Source: Strobilurus pachycystidiatus (taxonomy: Eukaryota > Basidiomycota > Agaricomycetes > Agaricales > Physalacriaceae). Taken from it: a stretch of DNA of 64,000 bases. Position 1 is the stretch's first letter. The number at the start of each line of letters is the position of its first letter. Below, one piece after another: positions 11,846-22,496 of the stretch. A program made the position numbers and the translations under genes. Location: NCBI GenBank assembly GCA_019915135.1, contig JAHLMK010000005.1, positions 2,418,001 to 2,482,000 on the forward strand, written 5' to 3'. Under the pieces are notes generated by a model that had not been told where the DNA came from, did no database searches, and was given only the letters and a program-made list of their open reading frames with translations.

Positions 11846-12769
11846 ATGTTCTCTGCATCTCTGCTCGTCTCTGCCCTCCTGGCCACCGCTGCCATTGCCA
11901 CTCCCACTGGCAAGGAGCGCATGAACTTGCGAAGCCAGCGCCGCGGCCTCTCCCGCCAGGGAAAGCCCGTCAACCTCATCACTGAGCAGGTCGTTGAGAC
12001 CCACGGACTTACCAACACGTCGCACGTTGATTACAGCTCTAACTGGTCTGGCGCCGTCTTGGTCGCTACCACTGTAAGTTGCCATCCATTTCCTGTGTTA
12101 CCATTACGCCGCTAATACAGCGTTTCGCAGGCGACCTACAAGTCAGTGACTGGCACTTTCACCGTCCCAACTCCAAAGTCCACCGGCGGAAGCAGCCAGC
12201 AGTGCGCGTCTGCCTGGGTCGGGATTGACGGCGACACCTGCGGCACAGCCATCTTGCAGACTGGCGTCGACTTCTGCGTCACGGGCACCTCCGTCTCGTA
12301 CGATGGTAAGCGTGTTTGTGTATCTTTTCATGCTTCCTGAACTCATTGATTGACAGGTTGGTACGAGTACTACCCCGACTATGCCTATGACTTCAGCGGC
12401 ATCACCTTCTCCGCTGGTGACTCCGTCACACTGACCGCTACCGCCTCGAGTACCACCAAGGGCACGCTCACAATCGTGAACACCACCAAGGGAAAGACCG
12501 TCACCACCACCCTCTCCTCCTCCTCGAAGCTCTGCGAGTACAACGCCGAGTGGATCGTTGAGGACTTCGAGACGTGCAGCGGCAGCAGCTGTTCCCTCGT
12601 ACCCTTCGCTAACTTTGGTACCGTCAAATTCACCGGCGCCACTGCTGGCACTGTCTCCGGCACCACCGTCACCCCCTCTGGCGCTACAATCATTGACATT
12701 GAGCAAAGCAGCAAGATCTTGACCTCGGTCTCGACTAGCGGTAGCACTGTCACCATTTCGTATGTTTGA
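11846..12769 (+). CDS. Secreted glutamic peptidase, family G1 (eqolisin/aspergilloglutamic peptidase type)
   Basis: An acid endopeptidase secreted for extracellular protein breakdown. Three exons (11846-12073, 12131-12305, 12357-12769) give 271 residues, the normal family size. A signal peptide (MFSASLLVSALLATAAIA) is followed by a basic propeptide rich in Arg, then the mature start SSNWSGAVL. The catalytic Gln is visible in AILQTGVDF, 14 residues after the Trp of AWVGIDGD, which is exactly the W39-to-Q53 spacing of the family. The catalytic Glu lies in the AEWIVEDFE segment. YEYYPDYAYDF is another family hallmark. All catalytic features are intact, so I expect an active enzyme. Introns are 57 and 51 bases with GTAAG donors. 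It shares the window with an A1 aspartic peptidase at 56495-58194, another acid-pH secreted protease. Confidence 0.95.
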
Positions 12770-13121
12770 GGGTTCATTTAGGGATGAAAGGCACTGGAAT
12801 GGAGCCACTGTAACTGTATATCCTTGACAAGTTCCTTCCTTCGTTGCGACAATAAATGTAAACGAAATTCTTCTCTATAACCCCTCCTCCCGAATGCGGG
12901 GTAGACAGATACCTGATATTCAGACGAACAGCCCTCAAGCTCCTTTCACGAAGGAGGTAATCATGATAATTGGGCACTCGTTCTCTCGCCGTTTCTCCTT
13001 CTTTCTATGTCAAGCTGAGGAAACTGACCGCCGAGAGGAAACAATGTTTGTGTATTCAAGGGAAAAGTCTAGCTTCTCGATGGCAGAGGATGTGATACAG
13101 TCTAATCCGCAGCTTTCCTAT

Positions 13122-14170
13122 TTAAATCGCTTTAGTGTCTCTTGCTTCACTATCTCGGGCGTTGATAGCATCATCGTCGAACCTAAGTCGTCGGACTAGT
13201 CCTGAGCGACCAATCTTGATGACCTTGATCTTCTTAGTACTAACGGTAGTAGCAGCCTGTAACATGTTCAGTGAATGCTGAACGAAATGAATGTGACTTA
13301 CGGTAGCGTCAGTAGCACCTTCGGCGGAGTCGGCGGAGACAAGAGGTGTAAGACTTTCTGTGGCGGTCGCTTCGGCGCTGGAGGTAGCATCGGTGAAACT
13401 GACAGAGGCAGTTTCACTCGCAGTGGCAGTAGTATCCTGGTATATCGTCAAGACTATGATCATCGGCATCAAGGAAAGATACCTACAGCGACAGTACTGT
13501 TTGCAGCAGCAGTCTCAGTCACGGTGGCGCTCGCAGCAGTCTGTGGTGTTTCAATGAATGAGATGGAGACTGCAAGAATGGACTCACCGTTGCGTCGGTG
13601 GCGGCAGCCGATATGGTGGCAGAGGCAACCTCCTGTTTGACTTATAAGAAGACGTAGAGAGGTTCAGATGATTAAGCACATACAGTGGCGTTAGCATCAG
13701 CAGTAGCCTATATATTTCGCAAATTAGATGGGCACTCGAACCAGAAAAAGGGCTCACACTAGCTTCCGCGACTGAAGATGCGGCGACTGAGGATGCGGCG
13801 ACTGAGGATGCGGCGGCTGAGGACTCGGCGACTGAGGACGCTGCGACAGAAGACGCTGCGACTGAGGATGCTGCGACTGAAGATGCTGCGACTGACGATA
13901 CTGTAGCATTGCCTGCTGCACCCTAACATTTCCATTCATCAATGAGTCCGTCTGAGGTCGGAAGCCATTGCTTGTACTAACGTTGCCATGGTGGTGATGG
14001 TGCTTGTGCTTCCGGGCCTGTTCCAAAAGCAGATAAGATGAAAGGCTATCACTCATCGTTGAAGGAACACGCACCATGATGTTCATAGCTTCATCGACAG
14101 GATAAGGTGCACACACCACACCGGAGACTGCGAACGCCACGAGCGAAATGAGAGAGTATCGGAACAACAT
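13122..14170 (-). CDS. Secreted Ala/Ser/Val-repeat protein encoded by small phase-0 exons
   Basis: The product starts with a clear signal peptide (MLFRYSLISLVAFAVSGVVC, then APYPVDEA), a His-rich patch (KHKHHHHHGN) and a tandem repeat of SSVAA units. Several short exons rich in Ala, Thr and Ser follow, one of only 24 bases (encoding ATADANAT), and then a basic-to-acidic tail (KKIKVIKIGRSGLVRRLRF ... DTKAI). I can place at least seven introns (starting near 14078, 13982, 13757, 13708, 13626, 13587, 13488 and 13313); each splits between codons, so exons can be lost or gained without changing frame. No enzyme domain is present. A cell-wall or matrix protein is the likeliest reading, but this is inference. 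The repeat also reads open in another frame, giving a misleading Gln/Ser/Pro-rich ORF. A TATATAA lies about 175 bases upstream (14342-14348, minus strand). Confidence 0.65.
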
Positions 14171-14341
14171 CTTCAAAGATCTGGAGTGCGGATGGAAAAA
14201 CTGCTAGCAGTTCGTGTTCGTGCTCGGCACTGGTAGAAAGAAGTTGAAAGGGATGGAGGAAAGGGAAACGATCACAGATCGCTGAAGTAGACGAGAACCC
14301 TTGAGTACTAGGGAAAAAACGGATTCCAATAACGGGCATCC

Positions 14342-14348
14342 TTATATA
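14342..14348 (-). promoter_or_regulatory. TATA box of the repeat-protein gene
   Basis: On the minus strand this reads TATATAA, about 172 bases before the ATG at 14170. It is the only TATA-like match in the neighbourhood. Confidence 0.45.
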
Positions 14349-14370
14349 CCAGTTCATCCTATTGCGTCAC

Positions 14371-15057
14371 CCTAGGCATTTGTTGCGGGGTCGAAGAAGG
14401 AAGGGTCCTGGAAGGGGCGCAGTCGAAGTTGGTTACGGGGTGGCAACGCTTTGGAGTCGGTGGCCTAGGAGCATCATTCTCGTGTTGGTATGTAGAACGT
14501 TAGTCAGAAACAAAGGCTGGGGATCAGTCTCACGTACTTAAGTACGCGGCGGATCACCTGAATCGTGGGTGGAAACACACCAGTTGTCCGCGCGTGAAGA
14601 AGTTGCTTGAGTGGAGCCGTAGCGATATACGCGTTCGGTCATGCCCCTCTGGCGTAATACGACTGCGGATGAGGCCTCTGATGTAGAATACAGGGCGCAT
14701 GCGATTCTCCGGTGCTGAATTCAATAGGCTCCAGGTAGGCTCGAAACGCCCTGCAAAGTGTGTGCCTGCCGTCGTTGAACGTTGAAGGTCCATTTGGAAC
14801 GCTTTCGCTTATGTAGCACTCAGTCTGACCTGAGTCTGACTGTGTCTGATTCAGGTGACCATGTCAGTCGTAACCAGGCATGTCAGTCGTAACCAGAACG
14901 AACATGTTATGAAGACCGCGGACCATCATAAGCGAGCGTGATACAGCTTCTAAGAAACACGCTAGAGATACAGAGATCGAATATACATCTGATTTCCTGT
15001 CAAACAGATAGTGAGCAGTAGCGGCATCGCGTCTCTGGGACAACTCACACATACACA
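14371..15057. other. Intergenic region
   Basis: No gene is supported here. A short direct repeat, CATGTCAGTCGTAACCAG, occurs twice in tandem around 14862-14896; its meaning is unknown. Confidence 0.4.
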
Positions 15058-16596
15058 TCACACTTCTTCAATCGTATTGTCCTCATCCTCGCTGTCCTCA
15101 TCTGCTTTTAGAGCAACAGTGTCTAAACTCTCAGCCACCTCGTCAACCTCCTCCACATGCGCGGAAGGTTCATCTCCCTTCAACAAGTTCACCAGGCGCT
15201 CGATGTGTTCAGAAATCTATATGGGTCGCTCAGGACGCTTTGGATGAATACAGAAGATCGCGAACGAACCTTATCGACGGTCTCGTTTTCATGCGTGGCC
15301 CGAACGATTTCGTAGACACCGTGTTCCCTCTGATAGTCCCTACCCCATCGTGTGTGGCAGAGTAACAAGAGTGTCTCAACGTGTGTCAGTCGAATGACTT
15401 CGTCGATTTCGCGCTTCTTGTCCGGGGGAAGGAATTGCAGTGATTCTGGGAGTTTTTCCATGTCCTCCAGATCGAACTCTTCTGGTCCAGCTAGAGGCAG
15501 AAGCAGGTATGGCAGGACATCGATCCCTGGCGCCTGTTTTTTGGAGGGCGGAACAGACACCAAAGTCTCTTCAGGCGAGAGAAGGGCGCGATGACCGGCG
15601 GAATGAAACGCGCAGTTTCTATGACTATGGTCGGAATGGCGGTACAGATGCAGGACCTAGGACGTACTTGATTGCAGAAGCGGCGCCGCCTCTTCGAATG
15701 GTATCCTTGTGTTCCGTGAAGACCACTATCTTAGCAAAGGGATACTCGATGTTCTCCGTTGGCTTGAGGAAGCTCGATGGGCGAGGAGTATAGAAGAAAT
15801 TTCGACCGGTAGAGGATGAAGCGACATTGGCGAAGACACTGGAGAGGAAGTGTAGGCTGCCTTTGCGGACTTGCGGGTCTTCGCCGGCGCCTTGCACGTA
15901 GGCATCCAGTAGCAGCGGGAGGGCCAACTCGTCCGTTGTTGCCCCCTCGGGATACGGAACGGGTGCTGGACAAGACCCACATCGGGATTGTGTGGGATAG
16001 AAGGAATTCTTGACTTTGGGAGTGACGATTACGTTGACCTTCATCGATATTATCGTCGAGCAAGCTATGGACGACGCGGATAGATTCGAAAGCAACATTG
16101 AAGCCAGATCTGCGAGAATTGCATCAGGATTCTGGCAGGTATGTGAGGGGAGGCAAAGGCGGATCAACGGGGCGACGTACAATGATGTAGGAGACAACAA
16201 AGTTGAGGAAGGAGGCATCGGAGAGGGTCTGAACGACCATGGGCGAATCAGAGAGGTTGATTAGCGCTTTGAACGCATCATGGGCTATGGCCTCGGCTAT
16301 TCATTAGTCAACGTTGATTTCGCAGCACCGACGACTCACGAGCTGATCTCTGCACAAGAGCTTCAGATCGCGCATGATATCCGCCTCTTTCGGCTTCTGC
16401 AGTCCTCCCGACGACAGTCCGGCCAAAAATATATTTCTGTGTGGTGCATCCTTGGCGGTCTGTGGTAAGAGCGTCGACAGGGCGATCTGCCGGACCTGAG
16501 GGTTTTTATCGCGAAGGAAAGTGACGACCTGCGTGTTCGATTAGCGGTTTGTAAACAGATTTCAAGAGCGCGGACCTCTCGCAGCTGGGACTCCAT
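15058..16596 (-). CDS. HGH1: Protein HGH1 homolog (armadillo-fold, translation-factor folding)
   Basis: HGH1 is a conserved eukaryotic armadillo-repeat protein; in yeast it helps fold elongation factor 2 together with the TRiC/CCT chaperonin. Six exons can be read, starting with MESQLRE at 16596 and VVTFLRDKNPQVRQIALSTL in exon 2. Then come the helical repeats (AHDAFKALINLSDSPMVVQ; ILADLASMLLSNLSAS), a middle section (LPLLLDAYVQGAGEDPQVRK) and the diagnostic C-terminal block IDVLPYLLLPLAGPEEFD ... LPPDKKREIDEVIRL ... LLLLCHTRWGRDYQREHGVY. The last exon gives an acidic tail ending EDDNTIEEV. All junctions keep frame, for example GAG/GTC after the 7-codon first exon and AAG/ATT before the last. 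Length and domain order match the family, and nothing suggests damage. It is the last ordinary gene before the retroelement block. Confidence 0.93.
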
Positions 16597-17465
16597 GTCG
16601 TAGTTCGGAGGTAGCAGTAGTCATCACAAAAATCCAGAACCTAACCTTAAACTCGATCGGCAAATTTGGAATGTCGGACCGACTGTTCCGTTGCATATAA
16701 AAGATGTGGGATGTCCTAGACTCGTAAACCAGTCGGTATGATGACCTCACATTGATCCTTACGCACGAGGTCATGTTTGGTTCTTATTTGTTCTTTATTT
16801 GGTTCTTATTTGTGCAAGGGGAAAAGTGAGTTCATATACCGACTGGTAGAATCCGCGCCATTTTGGGAGGGGCCCCTAGCGAAATTTTGCTTCTTCGGTT
16901 ACAAAATTTGTTCTCATTCATTCCTCACTGTAGCCAGCCACTTCTCAATCACACAGTCCATTGATAACATTATTTTGATTCAGAAAACAAAAGGAATAGG
17001 AAAATGACAATAAAACAAACCCACAAATGCGATATCTGAGAATCCCGGACACGGGAAATTGAAGAGAGAAAGTTCGCCGTGGAAATTCAAAAAATCATAT
17101 CAGAGCATCACAAAATTGAGATACCCTTACTCACGAGTGCAAACGGGAGGCCAGCGCTGCAGACAGAACCAAAAAAGTGGATAGCATGACAGCTGTAGAG
17201 AGCCACAGGGAATTGAGATCCTGAGAGTAGCGGATGCATAATTTAACTATGCTAGATGATATTTAATGCAGTTTCGAGGGGTTTCGCGTCTGTCAAAGCA
17301 CAAGCAGAGGTATACCAGTGGACCGGACCCAGATATGCAGACACGGAGAAAGATGAGGTGACGACGGTGTCAAGGTGTCCCAGACAGAGGTGAAGCTGAT
17401 TCATTTATCAAAGAGGTAGTCCAGAGGGTTGCGAGGCATAGAGGAGACGGGACGAAGCAGGAGAG
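16597..17465. other. Intergenic region, AT-rich, upstream of the first LTR element
   Basis: No gene is recognised. The sequence contains a short imperfect direct repeat (TTTGGTTCTTATTTG at 16774 and again at about 16798). It ends with GAGAG (17461-17465), which is the left copy of the target-site duplication of the first retrotransposon. Confidence 0.5.
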
Positions 17466-18004
17466 TGTCACGAATTGCCTCCATTCTTCTCCCTCCATCA
17501 CGTGCTTCCCACTCTCGACACCGTCATATTCTCCCGTCTCTGCATCCACCTCGGCCTGGGCCTAGCTCACCTCTCTCTTTCATCCATCGTCTTGGCATTG
17601 CCTAGACAGATCACAGGTTCCATCATGGGATGGGTGTCCAAATGCGGACCGTAGATTCCGGCCCGCTGAAGACTGCAAGTCAATGATGTCATTGCCATAC
17701 GAGGCGAGGGCAGCCTTTCTCTGGACATCCATGACATCATTTACCCGGGTCCCTCTGCCAAATCTTCGCAAGTACTTCGGTTATGCTACCTTAGTCCGTA
17801 CTCTGGATTCTCTGTATATATTCATGGACTCTCTAGTTAGTTCCGCAGTCTGTTCTCTTCGTCTACTCACTGCTCGGTCGCTCCTAGTACTGGTGTAGCT
17901 TGACACACTCCTCCTTCATATCTATCTCTATCTCTATTCCTTTCTCCTTGTCTCGTTCGTGTGACTTGGGTGGTTGCCTTAGTATTCGGGCACCAGTCTT
18001 GACA
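17466..18004 (+). repeat. 5' LTR of element 1
   Basis: 539 bases, TGTCACGAATT ... AGTCTTGACA. A TATATATTC-type TATA sequence lies near 17814. The preceding 5 bases, GAGAG, are duplicated after the 3' LTR. Confidence 0.96.
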
Positions 18005-18049
18005 CTAGAACAGACTCTTCTACACCCACCTCACACCCTCGCTTGGCGC

Positions 18050-18783
18050 ATGCCCGCCGACCGCACAACCTCAGACCCCACACCTGCCTCTCAACCTCGT
18101 CCCGCACGCCTTGTATTCAAGAAGACTGCAGCTGCCACTCCCCGTACGTTAACCCACCGCGAAGTTCTTTTTCACACTCTACCGACTGCCATTAGGGCTC
18201 GTCATCGCGGAGATCACCGCAGTTTCTGGCGTGACACCGATACCGGTCCACGCACTCCTATCCTCCCATCATCGCCCGCTTCTCTGCAGAAGAAGCGCCT
18301 CCCACACCACCTCCCGGCGCCTACCTTCATCAGGGCAAGTACTTCCAACTCGACAAAGAGTATCACCCCCAGGAGATCTTCTACGAGCCAGAAGACGAAG
18401 ACTACCCCGAATCTTGGCATTACCTTGAACCAAACGGAGACAAGTACTACCTTGAATCAGAAGAGCATCAGGAGGCTAAAAGGCGTTTAGAAGAGCGCAC
18501 TCGAGCTGAGTTACAATCATCCACACAGACCCCAGGCTCACCTGCACCTCGTACCCCAGTCCCCTCTGCTCCACCGTCTCCTGTCCGATCGGAACCAACC
18601 TTTAACTCCGCTCCTACTTCCCCAGTCCAGGATAATTCACCACCTGAATCCCAACCTCTTGCTTTAGACCCCGAACCCTCTGAACCATCGACTCCCCCGT
18701 CTTCATCGTCATCTTCTTCTTCCTCCTCCAATCCCTCTCGGTCATCGTCTCCATCTTTTCCAGTTCACCCAGTCCCTCCTATC
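18050..18783 (+). other. Probable 5' part of element 1 gag, structure unresolved
   Basis: The frame of the gag ORF that has its first ATG at 18784 stays open upstream to about 18230 with protein-like content (EEAPPTPPPGAYLHQGKYFQ; WHYLEPNGDKYYLESEEHQ). It has no ATG there. An ATG at 18050 starts a different frame (MPADRTTSDPTPASQ) that could join through the GTACGT...CATTAG intron at 18144-18195, but that splice does not by itself give the right frame. Either a second splice, a frameshift lesion or internal initiation at 18784 is needed. Confidence 0.5.
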
Positions 18784-19851
18784 ATGACTACTATTCCCAG
18801 CGAGCGTGGAGCTAAGCTTGACGACTTCGTCGGCGACCGCGCCACATCTACTACATGGCTGGCCCAATACCGCAACCACATGCGGCTGAACACCGTCCGC
18901 TATTCTACTGAGATCGAGAAGGTCTCGGTCTTCCTTTCATATTTCAAGGGACCTCTCGCCGGTAAATGGGCAGAACGCCGCATGAAAGAGTACGATGCCG
19001 ATCAGGACGATAATACCATCCCAGCTGCCAGCAAACGCTGGACCACACAGGCGTCTATCATCGAGAAGTTCAAAGCCGACTATGCGGCCATCGACCCAAT
19101 CACCGCTGCGCGTACCGCCATCGAGACCATCCGCCAGGAAAAGGACTTATCTTCAATTGATAAGTTCATCACTGCCTTTGATGGCTACGCTGATGACTCC
19201 CAGTTTGACGAAAGCTCGTTACTCTACTTCTTCAAACGCGGCTTGAACCCCAGTCTCTTGGACCGAATCTGCATGTCCTACCCCATTCCCGATACCCTTG
19301 ACAAGTTCAAGACCCGCGCTGTTGAGATGCAGCATGCCTATGAAGCCTGCAAGGCTGAAAAGGCTAACTGGACACAGCGCTCCCATTCCACTCCGGGCAT
19401 TTACGCTCCTCGCGCCCCGCCTCAGCGCGCCCCGGCTCCCGCTCAAGATATGGGAGTACCTATGGATGTAGATGCATCCCGTAACACAGGTGCTACCTCG
19501 TCCTCTCCTTTGACTAGGCTGACCCCCGAGGAGCGCGAAATCCTTCGCAGGAAGGGCGCTTGCTTTAGGTGCCGCGGCCCCAACCACATGTCCAAGGACT
19601 GTCCTACTCGCTTTGGTACCAGCGCCTCTGCTCCGGCCGCAAACCGCACCATTCGCGCCGCTGACACGTCCGCCGCTGACACGTCCGCCGCTGTCACGGC
19701 TGTTCCCACTTCCTCCGACACTGCTCCCGCATCGTCTGCCGATGCAATTCAACAGATTAGCAACGCGGCCAACTTGCTCCGTGGCCTACAGGGAGATGAG
19801 AAGGCGCAGGCCTTGGCTTTCTTGAAGGATGTCGCTGGCCTGGATTTTTAG
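18784..19851 (+). CDS. gag: Element 1 Gag (retrotransposon gag domain plus CCHC zinc knuckle)
   Basis: 355 codons from the ATG at 18784. The retrotransposon gag domain is recognisable in YFKGPLAGKWAERRMKEYD and in FDESSLLYFFKRGLNPSLLD. Near the C-terminus a zinc knuckle CFRCRGPNHMSKDC (spacing C-x2-C-x4-H-x4-C) would bind the genomic RNA. A Pro/Ala-rich linker and a Thr/Ala repeat (AADTSAADTSAAVTA) flank it. Gag forms the virus-like particle in which reverse transcription takes place. It ends at TTTTTAG (19845-19851). The pol frame is -1 to it and overlaps the last codons, so pol may be made by frameshifting at this T run. Confidence 0.9.
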   Translation: MTTIPSERGAKLDDFVGDRATSTTWLAQYRNHMRLNTVRYSTEIEKVSVFLSYFKGPLAGKWAERRMKEYDADQDDNTIPAASKRWTTQASIIEKFKADYAAIDPITAARTAIETIRQEKDLSSIDKFITAFDGYADDSQFDESSLLYFFKRGLNPSLLDRICMSYPIPDTLDKFKTRAVEMQHAYEACKAEKANWTQRSHSTPGIYAPRAPPQRAPAPAQDMGVPMDVDASRNTGATSSSPLTRLTPEEREILRRKGACFRCRGPNHMSKDCPTRFGTSASAPAANRTIRAADTSAADTSAAVTAVPTSSDTAPASSADAIQQISNAANLLRGLQGDEKAQALAFLKDVAGLDF

Positions 19852-19922
19852 AGCGCTCCCCTACCCCGACGTTAGGAGGAGCTGTACGCAATTCTGTCAC
19901 AAATTTTACCAATCAATTCTCT

Positions 19923-22496
19923 GTGTTATCAACCCTTTGTGAGCGTACCCATCCCAAAGAACTTCGAATGTCAGCAGTCACCCAGAACCGACAGACACCC
20001 TCGATCACACTGGAACTTGAATTCATTGGCAAAATCACTGGCAGAAGAATCGTCGCACAAGCTCTAATTGATAGCGGCGCTGAAGGTATTATTATCAACG
20101 CCCGCTATGCAAACCAGCATCATTTCACCCTCATGCCCCTTTCCTCCCCTTTCCCTGTTCGCAACGTTGACGGCACCGAAAACGTTATGGGCTGGGTCCG
20201 GCACTATACTACCCAGCGCATCCGGATCTATAGCCGAGACGGTCATTCCTATCACGAAGAGCTAATCGAGCTCTACGTCACTGACATTGGTGATCACGAC
20301 GTTATCCTTGGCACTGACTGGCTCGACAAACACAACCCAGAAATAGACTGGGCTGGTGTCCAGATAGATTTCACTCGCTGTCCCAACTCTTGTACCCTCA
20401 ACAACCCCCCGGTGACTGACGTACGTGCTCACGCCAAACGCATTCCCATCCCCACTAAACGCTCTCCTCACGACCCTCGTCTTCACCATCGAGACTACCA
20501 AGTTCAATGGAAGGATCGCGAAGGCAACCTCCGGCCTGTCCCAGTCCAGCGTACAGCCGGACAACGTCGAAGCATCCGACCCCGCGTTTACAATCGGGTT
20601 CAAATTCCCGTCGTCTTGTTCACCGAGGACGATGAAGAAGAAGTGGAGGTCCCAAGAGAATGGGAAGAGCAGATGTACACTCAAGTGTTTCGGGATGACT
20701 ATCCCCGCCCGGTGCGAGATCCACAAACTCCTGATGGTCCCTCTATTCAAATACGTGCTGGATTTAGCAAGGCGCAGGAACTTGCTGAAGCTAGCCAAAT
20801 GCCCAAGGATACCCGTCCTCTCGCTGAGCGTATCCCTTCTCAATATCATGCCTATCTCACTGTCTTTGACAAGCACACATCGGACCGACTTCCCCAACAC
20901 AGCCCCTGGGATCATGCTATTGATCTCAAACCCGGTTTCGAGCCAAAACCATGCAAAACCTACCCATTGTCCCCAACCGAACAAGCTGAACTTGACGCAT
21001 TTCTTGACGAAAACCTGGCAAAAGGATACATACGTCCTTCCAAGTCCCCCATGGCGAGTCCCTTCTTCTTCGTTAAAAAGAAAGACGGAAAACTACGCCC
21101 CGTCCAGGATTATCGCGAACTTAACAAAGGCACCATCAAGAACGAGTACCCACTCCCGCTCATTGGAGAATTGATCGATAAACTCAAGGGTGCTCGTTAC
21201 TTTTCAAAGGTAGACCTTCGTCAAGGCTACAACAACTGCCGAATCAAGGCAGGAGACGAGTGGAAAGGCGCATTCAAGACAAACCGCGGCCTGTTTGAAC
21301 CCTTGGTGATGTTCTTTGGTCTTATGAATTCTCCTGCCACGTTTCAAGCAATGATGAATACCATTCTCAAGGACCTGATCGACTCCGGCAAAGTTGTCGT
21401 ATACATGGACGACATCTTGATCTTCACCAAGACCTTAGAAGAACACCGCAAGGTCGTCTTGCAGGTTCTCCAGCGCCTGAAGGAGCACGATCTCTATGCT
21501 AAGCCCGAGAAGTGCACCTTTGAAGCTGAGTCTATTGAATTCCTCGGACTCATCATCTCTCACAATGAACTTCGCATGGACCCAGTCAAGGTAGACGGTG
21601 TCGCCAAGTGGCCGTTACCTCGGAATGTCAAGGACGTCCAATCATTCCTTGGCTTTGGGAATTTCTACCGTCGTTTCATTGAAGGTTTCTCTCGGATTGC
21701 GCGCCCCCTGTTTGATCTCACCAAGAAAGACGAACCATGGGTCTGGAAACCGGAGTGTCAAGAGGCCTTCGAGGCACTTAAAGATGCGTTCACATCGTCA
21801 CCCGTCCTTATCATGCCTAACCCCGACAAGCCCTATCGTGTGGAAGTAGATGCTTCAGACTATGCCACAGGCGGAATTCTATCCCAGACAGGCGACGACG
21901 ACCAATGGCATCCTGTCGCCTACATCTCTAAGTCCCTTTCTGAACCTCAACGCAATTATGACATTCATGACAAGGAACTTCTCGCTATTATCCGTGCTCT
22001 GAAAGCCTGGCGCCAGTACCTTGAAGGTTCAGCACACCGAGTTGATATTCTCACCGACCACAAGAACCTTGAATATTTTGCCAACTCGCAGAAACTCAGC
22101 CGGCGACAGGCTCGCTGGGCACTATTCCTCACTCGCTTTGATTTCACTCTCACTCATAAACCTGGTACTCAGAACCGTAGTGACCCACTCTCCCGCCGTG
22201 CGGATCACAAAGAGGGGGTCGATGACGACAACACCGACAGGATCCTCCTTGATCCAAAGTTTTTCCGAATTCGCGCTACCAGACCCGGAGAAGTTGTAGC
22301 CGTTGGAGACGCTGAGCTGCGACGACGTATTCGGGAATGTCCAAATAAGGACGCTGAGGTCCGTGGTGCGTTAGAAGTCATTCTTCGCAATGGTCCTCGT
22401 TCGCTGGTCAAAAATCTACAGGAATGGAACTACGAAGACGGACTAATTCTCTTCCGTGGCAAGGTCTATGTTCCCGATGACCTGCAACTACGCTGA
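19923..22496 (+). CDS. pol: Element 1 Pol, N-terminal part: protease, reverse transcriptase, RNase H
   Basis: The frame stays open from before the gag stop; the first ATG is at 19968. Domains in order: aspartic protease with LIDSGAEG (about 20068); reverse transcriptase from about 21000 (MASPFFFVKKKDGKLRPVQD, FFGLMNSPATFQ) with the catalytic box VVYMDDILIF near 21400; RNase H starting at VEVDASDYATGGIL (about 21842) and continuing DIHDKELLAIIRALKAWR and ILTDHKNLEYF. The reading frame stops at TGA 22494-22496 and resumes in the same frame, so the integrase half would need stop read-through; otherwise this copy makes only the N-terminal enzymes. The lesion is compatible with a CGA to TGA change. 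Confidence 0.92.
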   Translation: MLSTLCERTHPKELRMSAVTQNRQTPSITLELEFIGKITGRRIVAQALIDSGAEGIIINARYANQHHFTLMPLSSPFPVRNVDGTENVMGWVRHYTTQRIRIYSRDGHSYHEELIELYVTDIGDHDVILGTDWLDKHNPEIDWAGVQIDFTRCPNSCTLNNPPVTDVRAHAKRIPIPTKRSPHDPRLHHRDYQVQWKDREGNLRPVPVQRTAGQRRSIRPRVYNRVQIPVVLFTEDDEEEVEVPREWEEQMYTQVFRDDYPRPVRDPQTPDGPSIQIRAGFSKAQELAEASQMPKDTRPLAERIPSQYHAYLTVFDKHTSDRLPQHSPWDHAIDLKPGFEPKPCKTYPLSPTEQAELDAFLDENLAKGYIRPSKSPMASPFFFVKKKDGKLRPVQDYRELNKGTIKNEYPLPLIGELIDKLKGARYFSKVDLRQGYNNCRIKAGDEWKGAFKTNRGLFEPLVMFFGLMNSPATFQAMMNTILKDLIDSGKVVVYMDDILIFTKTLEEHRKVVLQVLQRLKEHDLYAKPEKCTFEAESIEFLGLIISHNELRMDPVKVDGVAKWPLPRNVKDVQSFLGFGNFYRRFIEGFSRIARPLFDLTKKDEPWVWKPECQEAFEALKDAFTSSPVLIMPNPDKPYRVEVDASDYATGGILSQTGDDDQWHPVAYISKSLSEPQRNYDIHDKELLAIIRALKAWRQYLEGSAHRVDILTDHKNLEYFANSQKLSRRQARWALFLTRFDFTLTHKPGTQNRSDPLSRRADHKEGVDDDNTDRILLDPKFFRIRATRPGEVVAVGDAELRRRIRECPNKDAEVRGALEVILRNGPRSLVKNLQEWNYEDGLILFRGKVYVPDDLQLR

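Noticed and set aside
13754..13925. Gln/Ser/Pro repeat ORF (QSQHLQSQHPQSQ) on the minus strand
   Set aside because: It is the shadow of the SSVAA repeat; the Ala/Val frame joins properly to the signal-peptide exon and to downstream exons.
14862..14896. CATGTCAGTCGTAACCAG tandem pair as a regulatory site
   Set aside because: Only two copies, no nearby promoter signal, so chance duplication is equally likely.
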